From Bin5 sp965116395 (GTDB lineage Bacteria > Chloroflexota > Anaerolineae > Caldilineales > Caldilineaceae), in assembly GCA_965116395.1 (NCBI GenBank), contig OZ220684.1, positions 2,666,001-2,730,000 on the forward strand: a stretch of DNA of 64,000 nt, in the 5' to 3' direction. The notes under the pieces were generated by a model. It searched no databases. It had not been told where the DNA came from and was given only the letters and a program-made list of their open reading frames with translations. A program made the translations under genes and the position numbers. The first letter of the stretch is position 1, and every line of letters starts with the position of its first letter. Positions 34,035-48,283 of this stretch are shown here, piece after piece.

Positions 34035-35003
34035 CTACCCACCGTCGGGTATAGTCGCCCATTCAAATGTAACTTCGCCGGAGTGGATTTCGAGCGTTTC
34101 GCCGCTGGCAGTGCGCACCATCAGCGCCCCATGTGGCGACGTGCCGACCGCCCGGCCGCGAACTGTCCCGCTCGCGCTGTGCGCGCTGACCCCAGCCCCC
34201 AGGCCCAACAGCGCACGCTGCCAGTCGGCATGGACTACATCCGCAGCCGGACGTGAGCCGGGCGCACACAAATCATCCAACGCCCGGCACAGAGCTACCA
34301 ACAGATGCTCCCGGCCGATCGGTGAATGAGTGGCACTGGCCCGTTCGCCCCCTCTGCCCAGAAGCATCAGGCTGGATGGACGCAGCCCCCCAGGACGAAT
34401 CGACGGCAACTCGTGCTCATCCTGATTAACATTGACACCAATTCCCAGAATCACGCTGCTGAGTTCATGCTTCTCGAACGTGCTTTCCGCCAGTATGCCA
34501 GCCATTTTCACGGGTCCGTCAGCTTCCACAGCGATGACATCGTTTGGCCACTTCAGACGAATGCGATCTCCCAGCTGTGGACAGCACTGCCGGATCGCCC
34601 TTACCATAGCCAACCCGGCCGCCATCACTGCCAATGATGGATGTTCCGGCAGCAGATCGCCGCTCAATATATAGCTGCCCAGAAGCCCGCGTCCGCGCGC
34701 GTCCTCCCACCCGCGATCCAACCGGCCCCGCCCCGCCGTCTGATGGTCGGCGATCACTACTGCGCCCGCTGCTTCCTCGCCGCGCCTGTCCAGAATACCG
34801 CGCGCCACCGCCATCGTGCTTGGCACTGAACTGTAAAACTCGATACAGTGCCCCACATAGCGTCCAGCCCTATGCCCTCCCAAACCGCCCATGGCTGCTC
34901 GTGCACGCCCAATCCATCCCGGTGGATTGGGCTGCGGCTGGCAGAAACTATTTGCATTTTCCCGCGTACTGTCTCCGCCACGGTCCGTTTCCGCCTGGCT
35001 CAA
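34035..35003 (-). CDS. birA: Biotin--acetyl-CoA-carboxylase ligase
   Basis: The 322-residue protein has the biotin ligase catalytic motifs. The FYSSVPSTMAVARG strand corresponds to the S/T-rich biotin pocket. GRGR-like AGRGRLDRGW binds biotinyl-AMP, KWPNDV is the metal/AMP element, and GIGVNVNQ follows. No N-terminal HTH is present, so it is not a repressor. It fits with the biotin carboxylase and carrier genes 4-6 kb downstream. The first 55 residues before FYSS may be too long, so the true start may be internal. Confidence 0.9.
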   Translation of the reverse strand: MSQAETDRGGDSTRENANSFCQPQPNPPGWIGRARAAMGGLGGHRAGRYVGHCIEFYSSVPSTMAVARGILDRRGEEAAGAVVIADHQTAGRGRLDRGWEDARGRGLLGSYILSGDLLPEHPSLAVMAAGLAMVRAIRQCCPQLGDRIRLKWPNDVIAVEADGPVKMAGILAESTFEKHELSSVILGIGVNVNQDEHELPSIRPGGLRPSSLMLLGRGGERASATHSPIGREHLLVALCRALDDLCAPGSRPAADVVHADWQRALLGLGAGVSAHSASGTVRGRAVGTSPHGALMVRTASGETLEIHSGEVTFEWATIPDGG

Positions 35004-35396
35004 TTTGCTTGTGATCTCCTATAGTATCGTGTAAAATGACCGCGCACTGTTGCGGTCAAAAGTGGCGAGGCTCGGTAAACCCTCCGACCACGAACTGCGA
35101 CCAGTTGACCACGCTCAGACGCCGTTCCTGCGCCAACCCCTCCATTGACGATAATGTTAGCGCGCGTTGCCGTTGGGCTGGAGAGCGCCGGGTTTACCGT
35201 ATGGGATATAATGTCCTGTACGCTACTCTATCGCGATTAGAGCGTAGTCTGCACTGACCTCTGCAACCGGTTCACCGGACGCCAGGTCGACTAAAGCGAG
35301 TAGCAGGCTTTCTGATTCTCGCAGGAACCGGAAAATGTTTCAAGTGCGCTGCAAATGCGCCCGCCCACAGCCCCATGCGTCTGAAAGGTCCAACTG
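35004..35396. other. Intergenic region, 393 bp, divergent promoters expected
   Basis: This lies between divergent birA and the DUF1624 gene. It contains a small hairpin TGACCGC (35037-35043)/GCGGTCA (35052-35058) and a TATAAT-like box in GGGATATAATG near 35210 without a clear -35. No gene is supported. Confidence 0.4.
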
Positions 35397-36254
35397 ATGC
35401 AAAAAGCCGCATCGGCTCAGCGGAATATATCTGAAAAGGACGAAGAGCTGACGAGCATGGATGGACCGGAGAGCGGCGCCGTCGCTTCCGTGACGCCCCC
35501 CGCCATCACCCGCTTCTGGGAGGTCGACAGCTGGCGGGGCGTCGCCATCATCACGATGGTCATCTTCCATCTGATGTTCGACCTGCGGAATTTCGGCGGC
35601 GTACCCGTCGTACTGCATGAGGGCTTCTGGTTCTATTTTCAGCGCTTTACCGCCACTTCGTTCATCACTCTGTCCGGAGTCTCGGTAATTCTCAGCTATA
35701 ATCGCGCGCTGTTCAAGCAAGGGTCGGCCGATGGCCTTGCCTGGAAGATTGCGCGCCGCGGGCTGCACATTCTGGGTATCGGCCTGATCTTTTCGCTGGT
35801 TATGCGTGTAGCCGGTCTGCCTCCAATCGATTTTGGCGTGCTGCATCTGATCGGGACATCGATCATCTGCTCGATCCCTTTTCTGCGCAATCGCTGGCTG
35901 ACGCTGGCAGTAGCGGGCCTGTTGTATGCCCTCAGTTATTTTCTGAAATTCATGAACCTGCAGGCGCCGGCTGGCGTCTCCTGGCTGGTTCCGCTGGGCA
36001 TTGAACCTCCTGGCTACTACTATTCCGACTACTTCCCCTTTCCCCACTGGTTTGCCGTCTTTCTGATCGGTGTCTTCGTGGGGTCCGTATTCTATGCAGG
36101 GGGTACTCGCAGACTGTCTCTGCCAAATCTCGGGGCGTTCTTCCCATTCCCTGCCCTGCAGTTTCTTGGCCGTCATTCTCTGGTCATTTACGTGATTCAT
36201 CAGCCGATTCTGATCGGGCTGCTGCTCCTGACAGGTACCATAACCCTGGGGTGA
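35397..36254 (+). CDS. DUF1624/heparan-alpha-glucosaminide N-acetyltransferase-like membrane protein
   Basis: The 285-residue protein has about seven membrane helices. FWEVDSWRGVAIITMVIFHLMFDL starts the conserved region, with the family Asp/Arg (DSWRG) and His (FHLMFD). The HGSNAT-related DUF1624 family moves acetyl groups across the membrane or is a permease-like acyltransferase. A second His is near HSLVIYVIHQPI at the C terminus. The start could be the ATG at 35397 or the ATG at 35457. Function inferred from family. Confidence 0.75.
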   Translation: MQKAASAQRNISEKDEELTSMDGPESGAVASVTPPAITRFWEVDSWRGVAIITMVIFHLMFDLRNFGGVPVVLHEGFWFYFQRFTATSFITLSGVSVILSYNRALFKQGSADGLAWKIARRGLHILGIGLIFSLVMRVAGLPPIDFGVLHLIGTSIICSIPFLRNRWLTLAVAGLLYALSYFLKFMNLQAPAGVSWLVPLGIEPPGYYYSDYFPFPHWFAVFLIGVFVGSVFYAGGTRRLSLPNLGAFFPFPALQFLGRHSLVIYVIHQPILIGLLLLTGTITLG

Positions 36255-36460
36255 CAGTTGAACTTGCAAAGAGCGGAGCGTTCTCCATTTCAATCGCCGG
36301 CCACCTATCGTGGCCCTGCGGTCAATGCCGGTCTCTTCCGCGTCTCGATCGCAATGCTGCCCGCGGAACACGCCAAACACGCCAAACCGGCGGCGAGCAG
36401 CGGCCAATATGCCGAGAACAACCGCACAACGACCAACGACAGTATATATAGGAGTTTGTC

Positions 36461-38020
36461 TTGACTGACTCGACAATCGATCCCCGTATCACCGATCTGC
36501 GCCGCCGTAAGGACATGGCCAAGTTGGGCGGCGGTCGCGAACGGATCGAAACACAGCACGCCAAGGGTAGGGCCACCGCACGCGAGCGACTCGAACTGTT
36601 GCTCGATAAGGGCAGTTTCAGGGAATTGGACGCGCTCGTCACCCACGACAGCCACGACTTTGGCCTCGACAAGCAGCGCATCCCCGGCGACGGTGTCGTA
36701 ACCGGGTTTGGCACAATCGATGACCGTCTCGTCTACGTTTTCTCGCAGGACTTTACAGTCTTCGGCGGCAGTGTCAGCCGTCATCACGCCGCCAAAATCT
36801 GCAAAATTCTGGACATGTCGATGAAGAACGGCGCCGCGGTTATCGGCCTCAACGACTCCGGTGGCGCCCGCATTCAGGAAGGAGTGCTCAGCTTGGCCGG
36901 CTATGCCGACATCTTCTTCCTCAATGTCATGGCCTCCGGTGTCGTGCCCCAGGTCAGCGTCATAATGGGGCCCTGCGCCGGCGGCGCCGTCTACTCGCCC
37001 GCAATCACCGACTTCGTCGTTATGGTAAAAGATACAAGCCATATGTTCGTCACAGGCCCGGATGTGGTGAAAACGGTCACCCACGAGGAAGTCACCTTTG
37101 AAGAGCTCGGCGGCGCCTCAGTCCACGGCAGCAAGTCCGGCGTGGCCCATTTCACCGCCGAAAATGAAGAAGATGCCCTCTTCATCGTGCAACAGTTGAT
37201 GAGCTTCCTGCCCAATAACAATATGGAAGATCCCCCCGTCGTGCCATCCACCGACGATCTTCTGCGTCAGGATGAAGAGCTGGATTCGATTGTGCCCGAC
37301 AACCCCAACCGTCCCTACGACATGAAAGAGATCATCCACCGTATCGTAGACGACGGCCAGTTCCTGGAAGTGCATGAACAGTGGGCGCGCAACGTCATGG
37401 TCGGTTTCGCCCGTCTCGGCGGCCGCTCCATCGGCATCGTCGCCCAGCAACCGGCCGTGCTGGCAGGTGTCCTCGATGTCGATGCCAGTCAGAAAGCGGC
37501 CCGTTTCGTCCGCTTCTGCGACTGCTTCAATATCCCGCTGGTCGTCCTGGAGGATGTGCCCGGATTCATGCCCGGCCTCAACCAGGAACACGGCGGCATC
37601 ATTCGCCATGGCGCTAAACTGCTCTACGCCTTCTCCGAAGCAACAGTTCCAAAACTGACCGTGATTATCCGTAAAGCCTACGGCGGGGCCTACTGTGTCA
37701 TGAACCCCCGCCACATCGGCGCCGATCTGGTCCTGGCCTGGCCTTCGGCAGAAATCGCAGTGATGGGGCCGGAGGGCGCCGTAAATGTCATTTTCCGCCG
37801 CGAAATCGCGGCTGCCGACGACCCCGTTGCTAAGAGAACCGACCTGGTCGCAGACTATCGAACCCGTTTTGCCAACCCCTACATCGCAGCCGCCAACGGG
37901 TTCATCGACGATGTTATCGAACCGCATGAGTCCCGGCCGCGCTTGATCAACGCTCTGGAAATGCTGCAAAATAAACGCGATAAACTCCCGCCCAAAAAAC
38001 ACGGGAACATCCCTCTGTGA
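36461..38020 (+). CDS. Acyl-CoA carboxylase carboxyltransferase (propionyl-CoA carboxylase beta-type)
   Basis: The 519-residue protein has the carboxyltransferase fold in two crotonase-like halves: LNDSGGARIQEGVLSLAGYADIF and MGPCAGGAVYSPA in the N half, and EDVPGFMPGLNQEHGGIIRHGAKLLYA with KAYGGAYCVMNPRHIGADL in the C half. It transfers CO2 from carboxybiotin to propionyl- or acetyl-CoA. The start is TTG at 36461, decided by AGGAG 6 bases upstream. It leads a four-gene operon with the biotin carboxylase and carrier. Confidence 0.93.
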   Translation: MTDSTIDPRITDLRRRKDMAKLGGGRERIETQHAKGRATARERLELLLDKGSFRELDALVTHDSHDFGLDKQRIPGDGVVTGFGTIDDRLVYVFSQDFTVFGGSVSRHHAAKICKILDMSMKNGAAVIGLNDSGGARIQEGVLSLAGYADIFFLNVMASGVVPQVSVIMGPCAGGAVYSPAITDFVVMVKDTSHMFVTGPDVVKTVTHEEVTFEELGGASVHGSKSGVAHFTAENEEDALFIVQQLMSFLPNNNMEDPPVVPSTDDLLRQDEELDSIVPDNPNRPYDMKEIIHRIVDDGQFLEVHEQWARNVMVGFARLGGRSIGIVAQQPAVLAGVLDVDASQKAARFVRFCDCFNIPLVVLEDVPGFMPGLNQEHGGIIRHGAKLLYAFSEATVPKLTVIIRKAYGGAYCVMNPRHIGADLVLAWPSAEIAVMGPEGAVNVIFRREIAAADDPVAKRTDLVADYRTRFANPYIAAANGFIDDVIEPHESRPRLINALEMLQNKRDKLPPKKHGNIPL

Positions 38021-38703
38021 ATCGACCGCCGCTTGGACCGAACGGAGAAAGAAATATCGCTCGCACGACCGGCCAGATCTCCCCGCAGGATCGGGAGCTC
38101 GTCGGGCCCCGGCCGCCTATGGCCAGAATCCAGGGACTGCCCCAAATCGAATTTGAGCTGTCCGCCGAACAGTTCTCCCTGATGGGCTTCCCCCGCTTGC
38201 AACAGGGTCTTCCCCTGTCGGCCGTGCTCGATGGCGGCGTGCTGCTGCCGGAACCCGGGCCGGATCCCTGGTACGCCGTACAAAAGGGGCCGCTGACCTC
38301 CCGTTTTACACAGATCGGCCCCGCGCTGTACGCGTTTGCCGGCCAAATCGTCGAGGCCGATATCCAATACGGCAGCAGTCAGATGGCCGTAGTCGTGGTA
38401 GACTGCGGGTTCGTCACCCTGCGCATCGCCTGCGCACCCAATAGCGACGGCGTTCTGCCGGAAGGAACCTGGGAAACCCGCTACGCGGCCGGCTTTGCGC
38501 CCGTCCAGGCAATCGTGGAAGAGAGTTTCACCTCCCCCGTGGGGCGCACCGTCGATGTCTCCATGTGGGAGTTTCGCCGTCTGCTCCTATCGCCGGACGA
38601 CAGCGCTTTCGGCACCTGGCATACCAGTAGCGAGATCCCACCGGCTCCCTTTACCTGTGACCGGCTGCTGATTCAGGCCCGAGTCCATCGGCAGGGATTC
38701 TGA
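38017..38703 (+). CDS. Uncharacterised protein of the acyl-CoA carboxylase operon
   Basis: The 228-residue protein starts with GTG overlapping the upstream stop (GTGA). An internal ATG at 38119 is an alternative start. It has no transmembrane segment or known motif. The middle is beta-rich (QMAVVVVDCGFVTLRIACAP; GTWETRYAAGF). Its position between the carboxyltransferase and biotin carboxylase genes suggests a function tied to the carboxylase complex. No family recognised. Confidence 0.65.
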   Translation: MNRPPLGPNGERNIARTTGQISPQDRELVGPRPPMARIQGLPQIEFELSAEQFSLMGFPRLQQGLPLSAVLDGGVLLPEPGPDPWYAVQKGPLTSRFTQIGPALYAFAGQIVEADIQYGSSQMAVVVVDCGFVTLRIACAPNSDGVLPEGTWETRYAAGFAPVQAIVEESFTSPVGRTVDVSMWEFRRLLLSPDDSAFGTWHTSSEIPPAPFTCDRLLIQARVHRQGF

Positions 38704-38831
38704 TATGCCCATCACATCGGCTTTCATCGGCCCCCGGAGAAGAGACGGCGGTGAGGCGACAACGAGTACAATACGTAATGTCTTCGAACACGCTCTTCTT
38801 GAAATAGACGTAAGTATCTGAGGATCTGAGC

Positions 38832-40340
38832 ATGTTTAAGAAAGTTCTGGTTGCGAATCGAGGCGAAATCGCCGTGCGGGTGTTGCGGGCTTGTGAAGAG
38901 CGGGGCATCGCCACTGCTACCGTCTTCTCAGACGTGGACCGGACTGCCCTTCACGTACGCTACGCCGATGAGGCCTACCATATCGGCCCCGCCCCCAGCC
39001 GCGACAGCTACTTGCGCATTGATAAGATAATCGATGTGGCGCGCAGGGCCGGCGTTGATGCTGTCCACCCCGGCTACGGCTTTCTGGCAGAAAACGCCGA
39101 ATTCGCCGCCGCCTGCGCAGACGTCGGCATTACATTTATCGGGCCGTCACCCGATGCCATCGCCAAAATGGGGGACAAACAGACCGCGCGCGAAACCGTC
39201 GCCAAAAACAATGTGCCGCTCGTGCCCGGTTCGCCCAAGGGCATGCGAGATGAAGAACTCAGAGCGACCGCCATCCAGATCGGGTTCCCCCTGATGATCA
39301 AGGCCACCGCCGGCGGCGGCGGCAAAGGGATGCGCGTGGTTCACGACCCCAACCAATTTACAAGCGCCCTGTTGGCTGCCCGGCGCGAAGCCATTGGCGC
39401 CTTCGGCAATGGCGAAGTCTACCTCGAAAAATACATCTCCAGCGCCCGCCATATCGAAGTGCAGATCCTCGCCGACAGTTACGGCAATACAATTCACCTC
39501 GGCGAGCGGGAATGCTCCATCCAGCGCCGGCACCAGAAGCTGATCGAAGAGGCGCCCAGTGTCGCCGTCGACGAAAATTTGCGCCAGGAACTCGGACGCG
39601 TTGCCGTGGCCGCCGCTGAATCGGTCGAATATGTCAACGCCGGCACCATTGAATTCCTGTTCGATGCCAAAGAAGATAAATTCTACTTTCTCGAGATGAA
39701 TACCCGGCTCCAGGTGGAGCATCCGGTCACCGAATTCGTGACCGGGGTCGATATTGTCAAAGAACAGCTGACCATCGCCGCCGGCCGTCGCATGCGCTAC
39801 CGCCCCGAAGATATCCGGCCCAAGGGCTGGTCGATTGAGTGCCGTCTTACCGCCGAGGACCCGTTCAACAATTTCATGCCCAACAGCGGCGTCGTCACCT
39901 ATCTCAAAGAGCCCACCGGACCAGGTGTGCGCGTCGAAAGCGCACTCTACCGCGGCTACGAAATTAGCCTTTTCTACGATCCCATGGTCGCCAAACTGAT
40001 CGTATGGGGCGAAAACAGGGCCGAAGCGATCTTGCGTATGCGCCGCGCCCTGAACGAATATCGCATCAGTGGCATCAAAACATCGATACCATTCCATCAG
40101 GAGATTATGGACAGCACCGAATTTATCTGGGGAACATTCGATACCGGATTCCTTGACCGTCGCCGGTTGGTGGCAAGAAATGAACCCGACCTGGAGCAGG
40201 CCCGTATCGCAGCCGTTGCCGCCGCGCTGGTGGCGCATGAAGAGGGCCGCCGCGCCGTCAATATCGGCGGGAACGATAACAACGCCGCCAGCCCCTGGAA
40301 GGAGGCCGGCCGCCTGAGAGGGATGGGAGGGCGGTGGTGA
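38832..40340 (+). CDS. accC: Biotin carboxylase subunit of acyl-CoA carboxylase
   Basis: The 502-residue ATP-grasp enzyme starts KKVLVANRGEIAVRVLRACEERGI. It has the ATP-binding glycine loop KATAGGGGKGMRVV near residue 160, HIEVQILADSYGN, and the catalytic EMNTRLQVEHPVTE near 290. It carboxylates biotin with bicarbonate and ATP. The C-terminal 55 residues extend beyond a minimal AccC and resemble the linker region of propionyl-CoA carboxylase alpha, as if the carrier domain were split off into the next gene. Confidence 0.95.
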   Translation: MFKKVLVANRGEIAVRVLRACEERGIATATVFSDVDRTALHVRYADEAYHIGPAPSRDSYLRIDKIIDVARRAGVDAVHPGYGFLAENAEFAAACADVGITFIGPSPDAIAKMGDKQTARETVAKNNVPLVPGSPKGMRDEELRATAIQIGFPLMIKATAGGGGKGMRVVHDPNQFTSALLAARREAIGAFGNGEVYLEKYISSARHIEVQILADSYGNTIHLGERECSIQRRHQKLIEEAPSVAVDENLRQELGRVAVAAAESVEYVNAGTIEFLFDAKEDKFYFLEMNTRLQVEHPVTEFVTGVDIVKEQLTIAAGRRMRYRPEDIRPKGWSIECRLTAEDPFNNFMPNSGVVTYLKEPTGPGVRVESALYRGYEISLFYDPMVAKLIVWGENRAEAILRMRRALNEYRISGIKTSIPFHQEIMDSTEFIWGTFDTGFLDRRRLVARNEPDLEQARIAAVAAALVAHEEGRRAVNIGGNDNNAASPWKEAGRLRGMGGRW

Positions 40341-40831
40341 AATACTTTTCCAGTGTCGGCGACCATACCTTTGAAATTGAGATCAACGAGGATGAAGTGT
40401 TGGTCGACGGCGAACCGATCACCGTCGACCTGCGCCAGAGCGGCGTTACCCAGCTATACAGCCTGCTGTTGGACGGTGCAAGTTTCGAAATGTTGGTCGA
40501 GGAAACACCGCAGGGCCACGACGTGACGCTCCGGGGTGAGCAGTTCCGTGTGCAGATAGAAGATGAACGCACGCGGCGCCTCAATGCAGGCCGCCAAGGG
40601 CCGGCAGTGCCTCAGGGCGACCTGGCCGTCAGAGCCCCTATCCCAGGCATGATCGTGAAAGTGCTGGTTCAAGATGGCGACGAGCTCATCGAAGATCAAC
40701 CGCTGATGATCCTGGAAGCAATGAAAATGGAGAATGAGATTCGCGCCGTGCGCTCGGGCGTGGTGCGTAAAGTAGAAGTCACCGCCGGCCAGAGCGTTGA
40801 ACAGGACGCAGTACTGATCGTAATCGGATAG
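40337..40831 (+). CDS. Biotin carboxyl carrier protein
   Basis: The 164-residue protein has an N-terminal beta domain (VKYFSSVGDHTFEIEINEDEVLVDGEP), then a C-terminal biotinyl domain with the biotinylation site EAMKMEN and EVTAGQSVEQDAVL. It carries biotin between the carboxylase and carboxyltransferase. It starts at GTG 40337 (or 40334), overlapping the accC stop (GTGA), so the carrier is translated in step with the carboxylase. Confidence 0.9.
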   Translation: MKYFSSVGDHTFEIEINEDEVLVDGEPITVDLRQSGVTQLYSLLLDGASFEMLVEETPQGHDVTLRGEQFRVQIEDERTRRLNAGRQGPAVPQGDLAVRAPIPGMIVKVLVQDGDELIEDQPLMILEAMKMENEIRAVRSGVVRKVEVTAGQSVEQDAVLIVIG

Positions 40832-40901
40832 CTCGCCTCTTGTATCCAAAGACTTTCCTTTAAGCAACGCGAAACTAAGTGAAATTCAACCTGATCCGCA
40901 T

Positions 40902-40930
40902 TTGACAGGTCAAAAGCCGTGTGATATATT
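40902..40930 (+). promoter_or_regulatory. rRNA operon promoter
   Basis: TTGACA (40902-40907), a 17-bp spacer and TATATT (40925-40930) form a near-consensus sigma-70-type promoter about 275 bp before the 16S gene. The intervening leader carries no gene. Confidence 0.75.
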
Positions 40931-41207
40931 GAGGAAACCTGCACAAAACAAGAATTTCTTTGTCAGGGATTTGCAACTGTAGTAGAGTAGTAAGGTTGCG
41001 GCACATTAACAGTTGAAGAGTGGCAAGATAAACGAAGTCCAGCAAGCTTGAGAAGGCAGCTTCTGGGTTGGGGCGTAGGCGCAGGTAATGCGGATGCGTT
41101 CTTGCTTGGGAGCAAGTCAATGATGAGTTGGAAGTAGCTTTGCGTAGAAGAGTGGTCATGCGTTTGCGTTCTGGGAGTAAGAGGGATGTGGATGTAATGG
41201 CTGCGAA

Positions 41208-42732
<1,525 letters not shown>

Positions 42733-42877
42733 AGGAAGACCAGACGTCACTGTGGAGACGGCAAAGCCGTTGTAGAAACAGAAACGTCTGCAGCAGCAAG
42801 GTTTGCACAGGATACGGTTATCTTGCCACTTTTCAGGGGTTAACGTGCCTCTGTTGCATCAAAAGGGCAAGTGGAAT

Positions 42878-42951
42878 GGGCCTGTAGCTCAGCCGGTTAG
42901 AGCGCTGTGCTGATAACGCAGAGGTCCGTGGTTCGAGTCCACGCAGGCCCA
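42878..42951 (+). tRNA. tRNA-Ile(GAT)
   Basis: This 74-nt cloverleaf lies in the 16S-23S spacer. The acceptor arm GGGCCTG pairs with CAGGCCC, the anticodon loop is CTGATAA (anticodon GAT), and the T arm is CGTGGTTCGAGTCCACG. CCA is not fully encoded. No tRNA-Ala accompanies it. Confidence 0.95.
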
Positions 42952-43196
42952 CCTGTCGCTAAGCAAAAGCAAGCAGAATTCGCAGACGCTGGCGATGGCA
43001 GCAAGCCAAGGCCCTGACAGGTCTGGCTGGAACAATGCGAAATGTCGAAAGTCAATCGGCCGGCCGCCTGCCAGAAGGTTGCGTAGTAAGTAGTAGCAGG
43101 AATGGCACATTAAGAACTGAATAGGATAGAGAAGAACTGCTGTAGGAGTAGGAAGGAATGCAGCGGCTGCGAGGTCGTTGTGTTCGACACACAGCA

Positions 43197-46135
<2,939 letters not shown>

Positions 46136-46318
46136 GTGTGTATCTTGCGCCTGTAGCAGTACTTCTCAATCCTGTTCAGTTCTTAGTGTGTCAATACATC
46201 TGCTGTGCCCATGCGAGTGGACCTTTGCCAGCGCCCCTGCACCATAACGCAGCGGCCACGACAAATACCACATATGCACAACATCCACTCGCATCATAAC
46301 CGTGCAAGAATAGAGGAG

Positions 46319-46433
46319 TTGGTGGCAAGAGCGGTGGGGAAACACCCGGTCCCATCCCGAACCCGGTCGTAAAGTCCACCAGCGTCGATGGTAGTGCGGG
46401 GGCGACCCCGTGTGAGAGTAGACCGCTGCCAAC
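46319..46433 (+). rRNA. rrf: 5S ribosomal RNA
   Basis: GTTGGTGGCAAGAGCGG pairs at the terminal stem with CCGCTGCCAAC. The internal GAACCCGGTCGTAAAGTCC and CCCGTGTGAGAGTAG segments are typical of 5S. About 115 nt. Confidence 0.92.
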
Positions 46434-46712
46434 CTCCTCTTTCTTTAACACTCCACTAACGAATACTTCTCTTCTGGACAACCCGCTACCTTGTGATACA
46501 ATGTGCGCAGACATCAATCTGCCCCCGTCTGCGATCTAATCCATGGATGATATCCCTCCTGAACCCGGATTTATACCATCCTTATCCCCGATCAGTTTCG
46601 CTGTCTCTCTTGCGCTTAACCAAATAATCGACGCGTTCACCACCTTGGCAGCATGCCATAGGCCGACTTTGCGCGCACCGCTTCCTCCCTCCACAGCTCA
46701 GGAGCATCCTGC

Positions 46713-48173
46713 ATGACAGTTGCCGCCGTCATCCTGGCCGCCGGGTTCGGAACCCGCATGAAATCGAAACTGCCCAAATCTCTGCACCCTCTGGCCGGCC
46801 GGCCCCTGATCGAGTGGTCTCTGCAAGCGGCAGAAGGGCTTTCTGATCTTCCGCCGGTTGTTGTCGTCGGTCATGCAAAAGAACAAGTGCAAAATGTCCT
46901 CGGCGAGCGCGTCCACTACTGCCTGCAGAAGGAACTTCTCGGCACCGGCCACGCCTTGATGCAAGCAAAAGAACTCCTGTATCAGAGGGCCGATCATGTG
47001 CTGGTCCTCTACTCGGATATGCCCCTTCTGCGCCCCGAAACACTGGCGAGCTTGACCCAATGTCTCGCCGCCAGTGCACAACCGCAGCAAAAGCCAACCG
47101 CGCTCTCCCTTCTGACAGTCGAGCGCGAAGAGGCCCAGGGCTTTGGCAGGATCGTGCGCGAGGCGAACGGGGCTGTCCACAAAATCGTGGAAGAGGTGGA
47201 CTGCACGCCGGAACAACTGGCTGTTCGCGAGTTGAATCCTGGTGTCTACTGCTTTAATGCCCAGTGGCTCTGGCAAAACATCTCCCTGCTTGCGCCCAAC
47301 TCCAGCGGGGAATACTATCTGACCGACATGGTTGAAATCGCCGTCGAACAGGGCCAACCGATCGAAACCTTTGCCGCCGCACCCGAAGAGACATTCGGCA
47401 TTAATGACCGCAGCCAGATGGCAGTCGCTGCGCAAGCGCTGCGCCAACGTATCAATACCGAACACATGCTGTCCGGTGTCACCATTGTCGATCCCGCTTC
47501 TACATATATCGATGTTGAAGTGACAATCGGTCAGGACTCGACTATCTATCCGGGAACCCATCTGCAAGGGCGCACCAACGTTGGCGAAGGCTGCCGCATC
47601 GGGCCGAACAGCCGGATCGTCGACAGCGCAATCGGCGACGACTGCCGGGTTGAGTACAGCGTCATCGAGCAGGCCAGGATGGAGCGCGGCAGCGAAGTCG
47701 GCCCCTTTGGCCATCTGCGGCCGGGCGCCCATCTCGGCGAAGATGTACACATGGGCAACTTCGGCGAAGTGAAAAACAGCTACTTGGGTCCAGGCGTCAA
47801 AATGGGTCATTTCAGCTATATTGGGGATGCCACCGTTGGCGAAAATGTAAATATCGGCGCCGGCTCCATCACCTGTAATTTCGATGGCGTCTCAAAGAAC
47901 CGTACAATTCTCGGCGATGAAGTCTTTCTCGGCAGTGATACCCTCCTGGTTGCCCCCGTTACACTTGGCGCCCGCGCCCGCACAGGCGCCGGCTCTGTCG
48001 TAACCAGAGATGTGGACGAGGACGCGCTCGTCTACGGCGTGCCCGCACGACGCCCGCGCCCCGCCGAACCGACAGATTCATGCGCGGCCGCCCCTGCGCG
48101 ACCGGATAGCGCCACCGGGGAGGAGGCCGCCGCCGGCCAAATCGCCTCGCAATCGAAGAATAAGCAAGAGTGA
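46713..48173 (+). CDS. glmU: Bifunctional N-acetylglucosamine-1-phosphate uridyltransferase/glucosamine-1-phosphate acetyltransferase
   Basis: The 486-residue protein has an N-terminal nucleotidyltransferase (VILAAGFGTRMKSKLPKSLHP near residues 6-26; YSDMPLL near 105). A C-terminal left-handed beta-helix made of hexapeptide repeats follows from about residue 255 (SYIGDATVGENVNIGAGSITCNFDG). It makes UDP-GlcNAc for peptidoglycan. The last 30 residues are low-complexity Ala/Glu-rich. It begins the gene series downstream of the rRNA operon. Confidence 0.95.
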   Translation: MTVAAVILAAGFGTRMKSKLPKSLHPLAGRPLIEWSLQAAEGLSDLPPVVVVGHAKEQVQNVLGERVHYCLQKELLGTGHALMQAKELLYQRADHVLVLYSDMPLLRPETLASLTQCLAASAQPQQKPTALSLLTVEREEAQGFGRIVREANGAVHKIVEEVDCTPEQLAVRELNPGVYCFNAQWLWQNISLLAPNSSGEYYLTDMVEIAVEQGQPIETFAAAPEETFGINDRSQMAVAAQALRQRINTEHMLSGVTIVDPASTYIDVEVTIGQDSTIYPGTHLQGRTNVGEGCRIGPNSRIVDSAIGDDCRVEYSVIEQARMERGSEVGPFGHLRPGAHLGEDVHMGNFGEVKNSYLGPGVKMGHFSYIGDATVGENVNIGAGSITCNFDGVSKNRTILGDEVFLGSDTLLVAPVTLGARARTGAGSVVTRDVDEDALVYGVPARRPRPAEPTDSCAAAPARPDSATGEEAAAGQIASQSKNKQE

Positions 48174-48283
48174 ACCTTACGAAGTATAATGTGGCATCCC
48201 AGCCTTTCGGGTCGAATTTTTCCGTCATACTGCCTGCGCTCGGCTCGGCATCGCGCAAGGCATCGTAGAAAAAGGAGTCACTT

